DNA of 64,000 bases from Gammaproteobacteria bacterium (GTDB taxonomy: Bacteria > Pseudomonadota > Gammaproteobacteria > Pseudomonadales > Pseudomonadaceae). Position 1 is the first letter of the stretch, and each line of letters begins with the position of its first letter. Of the stretch, positions 1 through 9,047 are shown piece after piece. The notes under the pieces were generated by a model. That model was not told where the DNA came from and ran no database searches. It saw only the letters and a list, made by a program, of their open reading frames with translations. The DNA is taken from contig JAHIWP010000064.1 in assembly GCA_018816095.1 (NCBI GenBank), forward strand, positions 1 to 64,000, written 5' to 3'. Both the position numbers and the translations under genes were made by a program.

Positions 1-144
1 ACCCTCATCGCTGGTCAGGTGCAACGCGAAATTGGCAACCTATCGGCGCCGTCACACTCAACCCAGAGAGGGAGCAGCCGGCAGTGAAAATAGCAGCTTA
101 AAAACACGGCTGACGCGACAACTACCTTGCAAAACGCCGCAGGT

Positions 145-1473
145 ATGAAGCATCTGAAACTCAACGCTATGGTTCTGGCGATCTCCAGCGGCGTGATGCA
201 GCTGGCCAGTGCAGCACCCTTCGTCAGCGACCAGGCCGACGCCCAGGGCTTCGTCCAAGGCAGCCAATTTGATCTGCTGCTGCGTAATTACTATTTCAAC
301 CGCGACGGCAAGAACGGCGCCGGTGACCAGCGTGACTGGACCCAGGGTTTTTTCGCCGACTACCGCTCTGGCTTCACTGAGGGTACCGTTGGGTTTGCCG
401 TTGAGGCCTTCGGCTACCTCGGTGTGAAACTGGACGGCGGCGACGGCACTTCAGGCACCGGCAACCTGCCCGTGGATAATGCCGGCAAGCTGAAAGACGA
501 CTACAGCAATACCGGTGGTGTACTGAAGATGCGCGTCTCCAAGACGCAGCTGAAGTGGGGTGAGATGCAGCCCGTAGCCCCGGTGTTCGCCGTGGGTGGC
601 TCGCGTCTGTTGCCGCAGACGGCTACCGGTTTCAACCTGATGAGCAGCGAGATCAGTGGGCTGGATCTGGAGGCAGGGCACTTTACTGGCGGCACGGGCC
701 CGACCACTAGTTACTCGCGCGGCGAGCTGTTCGCCACCTATGCGGATGTCGCCACCGACAGTGTCGATTATGTGGGTGGCAAGTATGCAATCAGTGATGA
801 TTTCAGCGTGACGCTGTACGGCTCTGAGTTCGAGGACATCTGGCGTCAGTACTACGCTAACGTCAACTACAATCTGGAGTTAGCCGCCGGTCAGTCGTTG
901 AACTTCGACGCTAACCTCTATCGCACCAACGATTACGGCAGGGCTGAGGCCGGCAAGATCGACAACACCGCCTGGTCGTTGGCCACGGCCTACAGCTTCC
1001 TTGATGCACACACCTTGACGCTGGCTTTCCAGCAGATCGACAGCGACACGCCGCTGGACTATATCGGCTTGGGCACCAACGGCGCTGGTGATGGTGGCGA
1101 CTCGATCTTCCTGGCCAACGCGGTGCAGTTCTCCGACTTTAACGGTCCGGGCGAAAAATCCTGGCAGGTGCGCTATGACCTGGCGATGGACCGCTACGGC
1201 GTGCCGGGGCTGAGCTTTATGGCGCGCTACGTCAACGGCTCGGGTATTGATGGCACACGTGTGGATGCCGATAGCGCTTATGCCAATCTCTACGGCGACG
1301 GTGGCAAGCATCACGAGACCAACTTCGAAGCCCGCTATGTGGTGCAGTCTGGTGCGGCCAAGGATCTGTCGTTCCGTATTCGTCAAGCCTGGCACAGCGC
1401 CAACGCCGAGCAGGGCGAAGCGGACGCCAGCGAGTTCCGCCTGATCGTTGATTACCCGCTGTCGATTCTCTGA
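145..1473 (+). CDS. OprD-family outer-membrane porin
   Basis: This encodes a protein of about 442 residues that should form an outer-membrane beta-barrel channel for a small organic acid or amino acid; the substrate is not visible. It starts with a clear signal peptide (MKHLKLNAMVLAISSG..., predicted cleavage near ASAAPF). The mature part has the OprD-family features: an NYYFNRD segment close to the N-terminus, alternating aromatic strands and a C-terminal strand (FRLIVDYPLSIL). I chose the ATG at 145. A TTG at 127 would only add residues before the signal peptide. It resembles the BenF-like porin at 16338 in layout but is clearly a different paralogue. A strong terminator follows, so it looks monocistronic at its 3' end. 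The family call is firm; the substrate is unknown. Confidence 0.9.
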   Translation: MKHLKLNAMVLAISSGVMQLASAAPFVSDQADAQGFVQGSQFDLLLRNYYFNRDGKNGAGDQRDWTQGFFADYRSGFTEGTVGFAVEAFGYLGVKLDGGDGTSGTGNLPVDNAGKLKDDYSNTGGVLKMRVSKTQLKWGEMQPVAPVFAVGGSRLLPQTATGFNLMSSEISGLDLEAGHFTGGTGPTTSYSRGELFATYADVATDSVDYVGGKYAISDDFSVTLYGSEFEDIWRQYYANVNYNLELAAGQSLNFDANLYRTNDYGRAEAGKIDNTAWSLATAYSFLDAHTLTLAFQQIDSDTPLDYIGLGTNGAGDGGDSIFLANAVQFSDFNGPGEKSWQVRYDLAMDRYGVPGLSFMARYVNGSGIDGTRVDADSAYANLYGDGGKHHETNFEARYVVQSGAAKDLSFRIRQAWHSANAEQGEADASEFRLIVDYPLSIL

Positions 1474-1617
1474 GTTGTTCGGGGTAAGCGAGCTGGACTG
1501 CCCGCGGACTAACGAGTTTCAGTACTAACGCGTTTATCTCACGCGCCTGGCGCAGGAGGTGAGCGCTGTTTTGTTAGTGTCGTTGACGTGTGATTGTTCT
1601 GCTGCGTCTTTTAGATA

Positions 1618-1645
1618 GGCCACTCGCGTTGAGTGGCCTTTTTTT
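1618..1645 (+). terminator. Rho-independent terminator after the OprD porin
   Basis: A perfect 8-bp stem (GGCCACTC / GAGTGGCC) with a 5-nt loop is followed by seven T residues. It ends the porin transcript and separates it from the convergent LysR gene. Confidence 0.9.
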
Positions 1646-1684
1646 GTGGATCGCCGGTGCAGGCATCTATCGGCCTCTGCCGCG

Positions 1685-2620
1685 TCAGGCCCAATAGATA
1701 GGCTTCTCCACTGTGGCTTGGTAGCCGCTGAACGCCAGCGGTACTTCCTCCCTGAGGAACTCGACCCAGGTTCTCACCTTGGCGTCGAGAAAGCGCCGCG
1801 ACGGATACAGTGCATAGACACTCCGCTCGTTTAGGCGGTGCTGCGCCAGCAGGCGCACCAGCTGACCCTGCTCAAAAGCCTTGGCCGCAATCATATCCGG
1901 CAGTAGGCAGATACCCATGCCCGCGCCAGCTGCCTGAGCCATCGCTTCTGCCACGTTGACCTGAAAAGTCTCGCCCAACCGGATCCCCTGTTCGACGCCA
2001 TTATCGTTGAAGGTCCAGCTGTCGCCGAATACCGGGTCGAGCAGGCGCAGGCAACGATGCTGGCTCAGGTCATCGAGACTCTGCGGAATACCATTCTGTT
2101 TCAGGTAGGCCGGGGCCGCGCAGACCACGCTGTAGGTGCTGCAGAGTGGTTGAGCGACCAGTTCTGAGTCGGGCAACTCTCTGGCGAGTGTGAGCACCAC
2201 ATCCTGACCCTCTTCGAACAGGTCAGGGTGGCGCTGTGAGAGCGTCAGGTCGACGTTCACTTGCGGATAGAGTTCGTTGTAGCGGGCCGCCAGAGGTGCG
2301 AGCAACTGGGTGCCGAGGCCTGTGATCGAATGCACCCGCAGCCGCCCTTTAGGCATGATGTGTGCGCCGCTGGCCTCGGCACTGGCATCTTCCATCTCGC
2401 TGAGGATCTGCCGGCAGCGCTCCAGGTATCGCGCGCCTACCTCTGTCAGGCGCAAGCGACGTGTCGTGCGTTGCAGTAAGCGCGCTTGCAGATGATTCTC
2501 GAGATCCGAAACCAGCCGCGAAACTTGCGCCGTGGACAGGTTCATTGCCTGTGCGGCGGCGGTGAAACTGCCCGTATCGACCACACGGATAAACACGCGT
2601 ATCGCCTGAAAAATGTCCAT
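1685..2620 (-). CDS. LysR-family transcriptional regulator
   Basis: This is a 311-residue regulator with an N-terminal winged helix-turn-helix (residues about 1-60, including FTAAAQAMNLSTAQVSRLVSDLE) and a LysR substrate-binding domain from about residue 90. Full length is typical of the family. It belongs to the subgroup starting MDIFQAIRVFIRVVDTGSF, common in proteobacteria. It is divergent from the HlyD/DUF2955 pair, with about 140 bp between the starts. The usual LysR arrangement would make that pair its target; this is inference. The co-inducer cannot be told from the sequence. Confidence 0.92.
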   Translation of the reverse strand: MDIFQAIRVFIRVVDTGSFTAAAQAMNLSTAQVSRLVSDLENHLQARLLQRTTRRLRLTEVGARYLERCRQILSEMEDASAEASGAHIMPKGRLRVHSITGLGTQLLAPLAARYNELYPQVNVDLTLSQRHPDLFEEGQDVVLTLARELPDSELVAQPLCSTYSVVCAAPAYLKQNGIPQSLDDLSQHRCLRLLDPVFGDSWTFNDNGVEQGIRLGETFQVNVAEAMAQAAGAGMGICLLPDMIAAKAFEQGQLVRLLAQHRLNERSVYALYPSRRFLDAKVRTWVEFLREEVPLAFSGYQATVEKPIYWA

Positions 2621-2761
2621 GCCACTCTTACCTTATGTGTAATTGTGCTTTGCGCTAACGACTTATTCTTGCATGAAACAATTAAAAATATACTGCCTGG
2701 CTCGGTAGGTTGCATCCCCTGCCGTTCGCGTTTTGCGTACTCTTGGATAGTTGAGGTTTGC

Positions 2762-3823
2762 ATGACTCCCGATCAACGATTTGCCCGCTGGGTCCAAATC
2801 GCTATCGTAGCGTTAGCCTGTTTGTTCATTTACTTCCTGGCTGCCGATCTGATCATGCCGCTGACGCCTCAGGCGCAAATGACCCGGCCCGTCGTGAAAG
2901 TTGCGCCGCGGGTCTCTGGTCAGGTCAGTGAAGTAGCGGTCAGCAACAACCAGCAGGTGCAGCCAGGTCAGTTGTTGTTTCGCCTCGATCCTGAGCCCTT
3001 TATGCTCAATGCCAAGCAAGCCGAGCTGGCGCTGGAGCAAGCCGAACAGGACAACACTGAACTCGATGCCAGCCTTGAGGCCGCAACGGCTGAGGTTAGT
3101 GCAATGCGCGCTCAGACTGACCAGTTGACTGCGCAAGCCCAGCGTTTGCGAACCCTTCTGGGTCGTCAGCATGTATCGCGTCAAGCTTATGAAGACGTCG
3201 AGGCTAAGCGCCTGGTGGCGCGCGCTCGACTGCTCGCTGCACAGGCTAATGTGCACGAAATCCAGGCACGTCGCGGCGCGCTGGATGGCGAGAATTTACG
3301 CCTGCGCCAGGCGCGTAACGCGCTGCGCCAGGCCCGCCTGCGACTGGCCTACAGTGAGATCCGCGCTGAGCGCTCCGGTGTGGTGAGCAACCTGCAGCTC
3401 AGTCCCGGAGCTTACTTGCAAGCAGGTGCGCCGGTGGCCGCGCTGGTTGAGGAACACCCCGATATCATTGCCGATTTCCGCGAGAAGGCCTTGCGCTATG
3501 TTCAGGTCGGCACACCGGCTGTGGTGGTGTTCGATGCGCGGCCAGGTGAGCTATTCAGTGCGCAGGTCAGCCATTTTGATGCAGGGGTGCGAGAGGGCCA
3601 AATCGATGCTAATGGTGAGCTGGCCGCGCCCGCACAATCGGAACGCTGGGTTCGTGATGCGCAGCGCCAGCGCTTGCATATCGTGCTCGATCAGCCCATG
3701 CCGGTTGTGTTGCCCACCGGTGCTAAAGCAACCGTTCAGCTGAAGCCCTTCGATAATCCTTTTGTGGAGTTTCTTGCTGCGTTGCAAATCCGTTTCATCA
3801 GCGTGCTGCACTATGTCTATTAA
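2762..3823 (+). CDS. HlyD-family secretion/efflux adaptor protein
   Basis: This is a 353-residue membrane-fusion protein. It has one N-terminal membrane anchor (residues about 12-32), a split lipoyl/beta-barrel domain (VAPRVSGQVSEVAVSNNQQVQPGQLL near 48-75) and a long coiled-coil hairpin rich in Ala, Gln and Arg (about 85-195). The second half of the lipoyl and barrel domains follows. This layout is typical of EmrA/AaeA-like adaptors that link an inner-membrane exporter to an outer-membrane channel. I chose the ATG at 2762 because it gives the normal N-terminus; the frame is open further upstream but without adaptor-like sequence. The next gene overlaps by 11 bp, so the two are translationally coupled. 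Confidence 0.88.
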   Translation: MTPDQRFARWVQIAIVALACLFIYFLAADLIMPLTPQAQMTRPVVKVAPRVSGQVSEVAVSNNQQVQPGQLLFRLDPEPFMLNAKQAELALEQAEQDNTELDASLEAATAEVSAMRAQTDQLTAQAQRLRTLLGRQHVSRQAYEDVEAKRLVARARLLAAQANVHEIQARRGALDGENLRLRQARNALRQARLRLAYSEIRAERSGVVSNLQLSPGAYLQAGAPVAALVEEHPDIIADFREKALRYVQVGTPAVVVFDARPGELFSAQVSHFDAGVREGQIDANGELAAPAQSERWVRDAQRQRLHIVLDQPMPVVLPTGAKATVQLKPFDNPFVEFLAALQIRFISVLHYVY

Positions 3824-4886
3824 GGAGGCCGCTGCAGGTTTGGCGACCAAGTCCGGTATGACGTTGCAAGGCCAGTTGAGCGAGAACGATCTGCGTCAGT
3901 GTCTACGCATTGCCACAGGCGGTACCCTGGCTTTTTTCTTGTGCAAGTTACTTGATCTCGAGTACGACGCCTTTTATTGCGTTTACCCGATGTTGTTGCT
4001 CGGCCTGGTGCCCACGCTCAATGCGCACTTGGTTCGTCAGTTTCTTGCCCAGGGCTTGGTCGTGAGCGTAGAGATCGCTTTGCTCTATGGCTTGTTAGGC
4101 AAGCGACCCGCGTTGATCACGCCGATCATCTTCGTGTTGTTTCTTTACCGTTTCGCCTTGATGGCGCGCGGCCAGATGTTTCTGTTTGGCGCGCTGGGTG
4201 CGGTGTTTCTTTCGATCCAGCTAAATTTCAGCAGCTATCCGCAAACCGATGTTATCGCCATGCTCTGGTACAACAGTTCAGCTGTGGTGCTCGCGGTAGC
4301 CATCGCGGGGCTGATGTTTTACTTGTTTCCGGATCGCGACCCTCGACCGGCACGCAAAATGCCGGCTAAAGACCGCCCCAGTCTGCGCCACGAGGCGCTG
4401 CTGGGGGCCACGGTGGCGACCCTTTCGTTTATCGTGTTCCAGTGCTTGGACCTGCACGACTCGATGTCCGCCCAAGTCGCAAGCATATTGCTGCTGTTTC
4501 CCATGCATTGGAAAGGTTCGCACTTCGCCGGGCGTATTCGGGCCGTAGGCACCTTGCTTGGCTGTGCAATCGCTTTGCTGATCATGCTGTTGCTCTACAC
4601 CCACCATGACCTGTTGCCGCTGGTATGCCTGCTGCTGTGGATCGCGGCGATGTACTGCGCGCGCTGGCATATGCTGGAAAAGGGCGTGCCTGGAATCGGT
4701 TTCGGTGCGCTGACCACGCTGGCCATTTTGTTCGGCCAGTCGCTGACGCCCACTCACGACATCACGTTCGCCATTCTCTATCGGCTCAGTTCGGTGTGCA
4801 TTGCTGTGCTGCTGACTCTGTTTGCGGTGTTCATGGTGCACCGTCTACTCAATCAGTTCGAAGCCACACGGCATATCCACCACTGA
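3813..4886 (+). CDS. DUF2955-family inner-membrane protein, probable partner of the HlyD adaptor
   Basis: This is a protein of about 357 residues with two blocks of several transmembrane helices (about 35-165 and 215-345) separated by a cytoplasmic stretch with Pro/Arg-rich sequence (DRDPRPARKMPAKDRPS). This architecture is that of DUF2955/FUSC-like proteins, which are routinely found beside HlyD adaptors and are presumed exporters of aromatic acids or drugs. The ATG at 3813 overlaps the adaptor stop by 11 bp. A TTG at 3840 has a very good AAGGAGG sequence at 3822 and is an alternative start. Function beyond the efflux-pair association is inferred. Confidence 0.8.
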   Translation: MSIKEAAAGLATKSGMTLQGQLSENDLRQCLRIATGGTLAFFLCKLLDLEYDAFYCVYPMLLLGLVPTLNAHLVRQFLAQGLVVSVEIALLYGLLGKRPALITPIIFVLFLYRFALMARGQMFLFGALGAVFLSIQLNFSSYPQTDVIAMLWYNSSAVVLAVAIAGLMFYLFPDRDPRPARKMPAKDRPSLRHEALLGATVATLSFIVFQCLDLHDSMSAQVASILLLFPMHWKGSHFAGRIRAVGTLLGCAIALLIMLLLYTHHDLLPLVCLLLWIAAMYCARWHMLEKGVPGIGFGALTTLAILFGQSLTPTHDITFAILYRLSSVCIAVLLTLFAVFMVHRLLNQFEATRHIHH

Positions 4887-5255
4887 TGACGCGAACACTC
4901 AGCCGAGCGCTAGGCGTAGTTAGCTGAAGCACAATCCACACGACCAGCGAATGGGCCTGAGCTCATCTGAGGTCCGGCTGCTCGGTCTCACTTCTATCGC
5001 CGCTGAGCCTAACGAGCGCAAGTGATGCTCGGTCAGGCGCCAAACGTTTTCAAACCTGCTTTCAAGTAACTACAGGGTGGTTTTCTCTGCGTGCCAGGCT
5101 GGGGCAATTGGCTAGGCCATTGACTGGATGAGTCATCGCCAAACCTGTCTTGGGGGATTATTCAGAGCAAAAAAAAGCCGCTCATGCGAGCGGCTAAAAA
5201 TGACGTCAATAAGGAGCAATCACACCAACGTCAGGAGAAAAGCAGGTAGCCGGTT
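4887..5255. other. Intergenic region between the efflux pair and a small secreted-protein gene
   Basis: No coding sequence is supported here. It contains the terminator hairpin at 5169-5200 and otherwise unremarkable sequence. Confidence 0.6.
5169..5200 (-). terminator. Rho-independent terminator, possibly bidirectional
   Basis: The stem AGCCGCTC / GAGCGGCT has a 4-nt loop. On the minus strand it is followed by a run of eight T residues and lies 55 bp beyond the stop of the small secreted-protein gene. A shorter five-A run on the other side allows weaker use from the plus strand. Confidence 0.85.
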
Positions 5256-5462
5256 TCAGCTGTCTTGAGCGGATTTGGCTGGAGTGGCGTTGTCTGGCTG
5301 CGTTTTTTTGGCGACGATCTGCTCAAGGGCTGCATCCGCGGCACGCTGTTGCAGTGCGGCGTTACGTGCAACAAAGGCGGCAGACTCTTCAGCCAGGCAG
5401 GCCTGAGTGAAAAATAAAGAAGACAAAACAAAAGCGGCGGTAAGTACAGAGTAGCGTTGCAT
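5256..5462 (-). CDS. Small secreted hypothetical protein (68 residues)
   Basis: I do not recognise a family. The predicted product is 68 residues and starts with a good signal peptide (MQRYSVLTAAFVLSSLFFTQACLA, cleavage probably before EESAAF). The mature part would be a short Ala/Gln-rich, probably helical peptide (VARNAALQQRAADAALEQIVAKK) followed by a polar tail. A GAGGG ribosome-binding site lies 7 nt before the ATG at 5462, and a strong terminator follows the stop. These signals support a real gene despite its size. Seven upstream in-frame codons exist but would spoil the signal peptide. Confidence 0.6.
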   Translation of the reverse strand: MQRYSVLTAAFVLSSLFFTQACLAEESAAFVARNAALQQRAADAALEQIVAKKTQPDNATPAKSAQDS

Positions 5463-5974
5463 ATATGGGCCCTCGTAGGACACTCGGTTGGAACTGATGC
5501 CTATGGTATTGATGAATATTCGGTAGAAAAACCTGTGTTTTATGGAAGTACTGTTACCAATTGAGTAACAATTTGTGAGTTCTGCGCCGGAACCTTATGG
5601 CCACTTCTGTGCACTATGTGCTTACCGAGATTTCCAGTTCAGCGTCGGGGATTAACTGATCTGTTGCTGGAGAGAGGGGCAGCTATGCCGTCGCTGAATC
5701 ACCCCAGTCTGAATCGGGGGCGTGAGGAGGGGGGGGGGAAGCAGTGTGCGATAACCGCACACTTGGCGGGCGGTTGAATTGAGTCGAATGCCCTGCACCG
5801 CCTATTGTGTTGCTGTTAGCACGGAGGAGCGGGCCTCCCGTTGCTGAACCGTTCATCTTGCCGGTGCGTATTACTGGATTCACCGGCTTAGAATCACTTA
5901 TGACCTGATGAAGCACTGCGCTGTGTAACCCGACGCAGTGACATAAAAACAAATAGAAATAGAGTGCCTTGATT
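5463..5974. other. Long upstream region of benR and of the small secreted-protein gene
   Basis: This stretch of about 510 bp separates two divergent genes and should carry both promoters. Visible features are a short inverted repeat (TGTTAC / GTAACA, 5552-5570), a run of G residues near 5729-5738, and an A-rich leader just before benR. An 89-codon minus-strand reading frame here has no family resemblance, and I do not treat it as a gene. Confidence 0.5.
5945..5952 (+). promoter_or_regulatory. Crc/Hfq-type CA motif in the benR leader
   Basis: The sequence AAAAACAA matches the AANAANAA motif bound by Hfq-Crc in Pseudomonas mRNAs and lies about 22 nt before the benR ATG. In P. putida, benR mRNA is a known Crc target. 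The match here is direct; activity is inferred. Confidence 0.55.
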
Positions 5975-6931
5975 ATGAACAGCTGCCTGCTCAGTGATAC
6001 GAGTTGCGTGTTCGACCGTGCAGACCCCTACGCGGTGTCTAACTATGTCAATGAACATGTCGGAACTCACGGCATCCGTTTACCGAATGTGGGGCATCCT
6101 GAGGCGTCGCTCAATCATCGCAAGTTTGCCAGCCTGGATCTGTGTCGCATCAGTTATGGCGGCAGTGTGCGGGTCACATCGCCCGCGCTGGAAACCATTT
6201 ATCACTTGCAGGTTTTGCTGCGCGGCCATTGCCTGTGGCGCGGGCAGGGCGAAGAGCACTTCTTCAGCCCAGGCGAGTTGCTGCTGATCAATCCGGATGA
6301 CCCAGTCGACCTGACCTATTCGGACGACTGTGAAAAGTTCATTGTCAAATTGCCATCTGCTCTGCTCGACAAGACCTGCCGCGATAGCCAGTGGCAGCGC
6401 CCTGAGGCGGGCATCCGCTTCGCGGCGCGGCATAGCCTGCAACAACTGGATGGTTTTGCCGGCTTGCTGCAGTTGGTGTGCAGTGAGGCGGAGAGTGCGC
6501 AGACCGTGCAGCAGGTCCAGGAGCAGTACACCCGCATCATCGCCACCAAGCTGCTGACGCTGCTGGATAACAACGTCAGTCGAATGGTGCCGGAGCAGGG
6601 TGCGGCCAGCTTCGAGCGTATCCTGCAGTTCATTGAGGACAACCTGAAGCAAGACATCAGCGTTGAGCAGCTGGCTCAGCTGGCCCATAGCAGCCCGCGT
6701 TCGCTGTATGCATTGTTTGAGCGGCATACCGGTACTACACCGAAGAGTTTTATCCGGCAGAAGCGGCTGGAGAAAATCCACTCGAGTTTGAGCGATCCGG
6801 CCTCACGGGTGCGTAATATCACCGAAGTGGCGCTCGACTACGGCTTTCTTCACCTTGGGCGTTTTTCTGAAAGCTATAAAAACGCTTTTGGTGAATTGCC
6901 CTCCGAAACGTTGCGTCGCCGCGAGGCGTGA
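5975..6931 (+). CDS. benR: BenR, AraC/XylS-family activator of benzoate genes
   Basis: This is a regulator of about 318 residues of the XylS/BenR type, which activates the benzoate dioxygenase operon when benzoate binds. The N-terminal two thirds form the ligand-binding/dimerisation cupin-like domain (LRGHCLWRGQGEEHFFSPGELLLINPDDPVDLTYSD, near residues 82-115). The C-terminal 100 residues carry two helix-turn-helix motifs (ISVEQLAQLAHSSPRSLYALFERHTGTTPKSFIRQKRLEKI and ITEVALDYGFLHLGRFSESYKNAFGELPSETL). The ATG at 5975 is preferred over a TTG two codons earlier. It sits just upstream of benA in the same direction, as in P. putida. The A-rich leader suggests control by Crc/Hfq. Confidence 0.93.
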   Translation: MNSCLLSDTSCVFDRADPYAVSNYVNEHVGTHGIRLPNVGHPEASLNHRKFASLDLCRISYGGSVRVTSPALETIYHLQVLLRGHCLWRGQGEEHFFSPGELLLINPDDPVDLTYSDDCEKFIVKLPSALLDKTCRDSQWQRPEAGIRFAARHSLQQLDGFAGLLQLVCSEAESAQTVQQVQEQYTRIIATKLLTLLDNNVSRMVPEQGAASFERILQFIEDNLKQDISVEQLAQLAHSSPRSLYALFERHTGTTPKSFIRQKRLEKIHSSLSDPASRVRNITEVALDYGFLHLGRFSESYKNAFGELPSETLRRREA

Positions 6932-7087
6932 GCCTCTGTGTTGATGCTGTTTCAGTCCATCACCCTCGCTGCGCTCAGGTTCACTTAACGCTCTAGTTGG
7001 CCTGTTCCGGGTCGGCTGCAGATTGGCTATTCCTTCCGCCGATGTATCCCCCTGATGACCGCTGCCGTGGCTGACCGTTCGGCGCGT

Positions 7088-7124
7088 TGCAGAAAACGGA
7101 TAAAGGTTCAGTACAAAGCGGATA
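7088..7124 (+). promoter_or_regulatory. Candidate BenR operator upstream of benA
   Basis: A perfect TGCA-N6-GGATA site lies at 7088-7102. It matches the XylS/BenR half-site TGCA-N6-GGNTA known from the Pm and Pb promoters. A second GGATA at 7120-7124 keeps only part of the TGCA box (AGTA). The two GGATA boxes are 22 bp apart, against 21 in the TOL Pm promoter (from memory). The site lies about 60-95 bp before the benA start, where an activator touching the -35 region would be expected. Confidence 0.65.
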
Positions 7125-7163
7125 TTGTCGAACAGTCCTACGCCATAGCCTTCATACCGTTGA

Positions 7164-7175
7164 AACAATAACAAC
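7164..7175 (+). promoter_or_regulatory. CA motif and ribosome-binding region of benA
   Basis: AACAATAACAAC contains two overlapping AANAANAA matches immediately before the GGAG ribosome-binding site (7176-7179) of benA. Binding of Hfq-Crc here would block translation initiation, as described for benzoate genes in P. putida. Confidence 0.6.
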
Positions 7176-7181
7176 GGAGCC

Positions 7182-8549
7182 ATGGCGATGAACCTGGGAC
7201 TCGACTACCTGAACGGCCTGCTGCAAGACGATAAAGAGAAGGGCATTTTCCGCTGCAAGCGTGAAATGTTCACCGATCCGCGCCTGTTCGATTTGGAGAT
7301 GCAGCACATCTTCGAGGGTAACTGGTTGTACTTGGCCCATGAAAGCCAGATCCCCGAGAACAACGATTACTACACCACCCACATGGGGCGTCAGCCGATT
7401 TTCATCGCGCGCAACAAGGAAGGGGTGTTGAATGCCTTTATCAACGCCTGCAGTCACCGTGGTGCCATGCTCTGCCGTTTTAAAAGCGGCAATAAAGCGA
7501 CCTACACCTGCCCGTTCCATGGCTGGACCTTCAATAACTCGGGCAAGCTGCTCAAGGTTAAGGATCCCAAGGAAGCGGGCTACCCAGAGAGCTTCGATTG
7601 CGACGGTTCGCACGACCTGAAAAAAGTCGCGCGCTTCGAGTCCTATCGCGGCTTCCTGTTCGGCAGCTTGCGTGAAGACGTCGCGCCGTTGGAAGACTTC
7701 CTGGGTGAGTCGAAGAAGATCATCGACATGATCGTTGATCAGTCCGCCGACGGTCTGGAAGTGCTGCGTGGCTCTAGCACTTATGTCTACGAAGGTAACT
7801 GGAAGCTGCAGGCCGAAAACGGTGCTGATGGCTACCACGTCACCGCCGTGCACTGGAACTACGCCGCCACCCAACAGCAGCGCAAGCAGAAAGAAGCGGG
7901 TGATGATATCCGCGCCATGAGTGCTGGTGGTTGGGGCAAAAAGGGTGGTGGTTTCTACTCCTTCGAGAACGGCCATCTGCTGCTTTGGACTCGCTGGGAT
8001 AACCCGGAAGACCGCCCTATGTTCGCTGAGCGTGAGCGCTTGGCTGGCGAGTTTGGTGAGGCGCGTGCTGACTGGATGATCGGCAACTCACGCAACCTTT
8101 GCCTCTACCCGAACCTGTACCTGATGGACCAGTTCGGCTCGCAGCTGCGTATCGCCCGGCCGCTGTCGGTGGACAAGACCGAAGTGACCATCTACTGCAT
8201 CGCGCCGAAAGGCGAGAGCGCCGAGGCCCGTGCCCGTCGCATCCGTCAGTACGAAGACTTCTTCAACGTCAGTGGCATGGCCACTCCGGATGACCTGGAA
8301 GAATTCCGTGCCTGCCAGCAGGGCTTCGCCGGTCGCGCCATGGAGTGGAACGACATGTCGCGCGGTGCTGAGCACTGGGTGGATGGCGCCGATGAGGCGG
8401 CCAAGGAAATCGACCTGCATCCTTTGATGAGCGGCGTGCGCACTGAAGACGAAGGCCTGTTCGTGCTGCAGCATCATTACTGGCAACAGCAGATGATCAA
8501 GGCCGTGCAGGAACAGCAAGACCAACTGATTCACGTGGAGGGCGCGTAA
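7182..8549 (+). CDS. benA: Benzoate 1,2-dioxygenase, large (alpha) subunit
   Basis: This 455-residue alpha subunit carries out dihydroxylation of benzoate to the cis-1,2-diol carboxylate together with BenB and the reductase BenC. The Rieske [2Fe-2S] motif is complete: C90-x-H92 and C110-x2-H113 ([15 protein letters not shown]). The catalytic mononuclear iron site follows at H219 and H224, with the bridging D216 ([13 protein letters not shown]). A third iron ligand is expected in the C-terminal half. The length is normal. The ATG at 7182 has an ACGGAG ribosome-binding site; another ATG two codons on is possible. It is the first gene of the ben operon and abuts benB without any gap. Confidence 0.96.
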   Translation: MAMNLGLDYLNGLLQDDKEKGIFRCKREMFTDPRLFDLEMQHIFEGNWLYLAHESQIPENNDYYTTHMGRQPIFIARNKEGVLNAFINACSHRGAMLCRFKSGNKATYTCPFHGWTFNNSGKLLKVKDPKEAGYPESFDCDGSHDLKKVARFESYRGFLFGSLREDVAPLEDFLGESKKIIDMIVDQSADGLEVLRGSSTYVYEGNWKLQAENGADGYHVTAVHWNYAATQQQRKQKEAGDDIRAMSAGGWGKKGGGFYSFENGHLLLWTRWDNPEDRPMFAERERLAGEFGEARADWMIGNSRNLCLYPNLYLMDQFGSQLRIARPLSVDKTEVTIYCIAPKGESAEARARRIRQYEDFFNVSGMATPDDLEEFRACQQGFAGRAMEWNDMSRGAEHWVDGADEAAKEIDLHPLMSGVRTEDEGLFVLQHHYWQQQMIKAVQEQQDQLIHVEGA

Positions 8550-9038
8550 ATGAGCCTGACATACGAAGCCGCACGCGACTTCCTCTACCGTGAGGCGCGC
8601 TACCTGGATGACAAGCAGTGGGATGAGTGGCTGGCCTTGTACGCCAGCGATGCGACCTTCTGGATGCCGGCCTGGGATGATCGCGACCAGTTGGTAGAAA
8701 ACCCGCAAACCGAGATTTCGCTGATCTGGTACGGCAACCGCAGTGGCTTGGAAGACCGCGTGTTCCGTATCCGTACTGAACGCTCCAGCGCGACCATCCC
8801 GGATACCCGCACCTCGCACAACATCAGCAATATCGAGCTCATCGAAAACGCTGACGGCCTGTGCAAGCTGCGCTTCAACTGGCACACCATGAGCTTTCGC
8901 TACAAGGTCGTTGATCACTTCTACGGCACCAGCTTCTACACCCTCGACACCAGCGGGCCGAGCCCGCTGATCAAGGCCAAGAAGGTGGTCCTGAAGAACG
9001 ACTACGTGCGTCAGGTCATCGACGTGTATCACCTCTGA
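8550..9038 (+). CDS. benB: Benzoate 1,2-dioxygenase, small (beta) subunit
   Basis: The 162-residue beta subunit has the SnoaL/NTF2-like fold typical of ring-hydroxylating dioxygenases. It pairs with BenA in an alpha3beta3 hexamer and has a mainly structural role. Recognisable segments include the N-terminal FLYREARYLDDKQWDEWLALYA and VFRIRTERS near the middle. Its ATG directly follows the benA stop (TAAATG), giving tight coupling. After benB the otherwise compact operon opens into a 110-bp gap filled by a large hairpin. Confidence 0.95.
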   Translation: MSLTYEAARDFLYREARYLDDKQWDEWLALYASDATFWMPAWDDRDQLVENPQTEISLIWYGNRSGLEDRVFRIRTERSSATIPDTRTSHNISNIELIENADGLCKLRFNWHTMSFRYKVVDHFYGTSFYTLDTSGPSPLIKAKKVVLKNDYVRQVIDVYHL

Positions 9039-9047
9039 ATACGGCCC

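Noticed and set aside
5683..5952. 89-codon minus-strand frame in the benR upstream region
   Set aside because: No conserved features, runs through a G-rich tract and the likely promoter.
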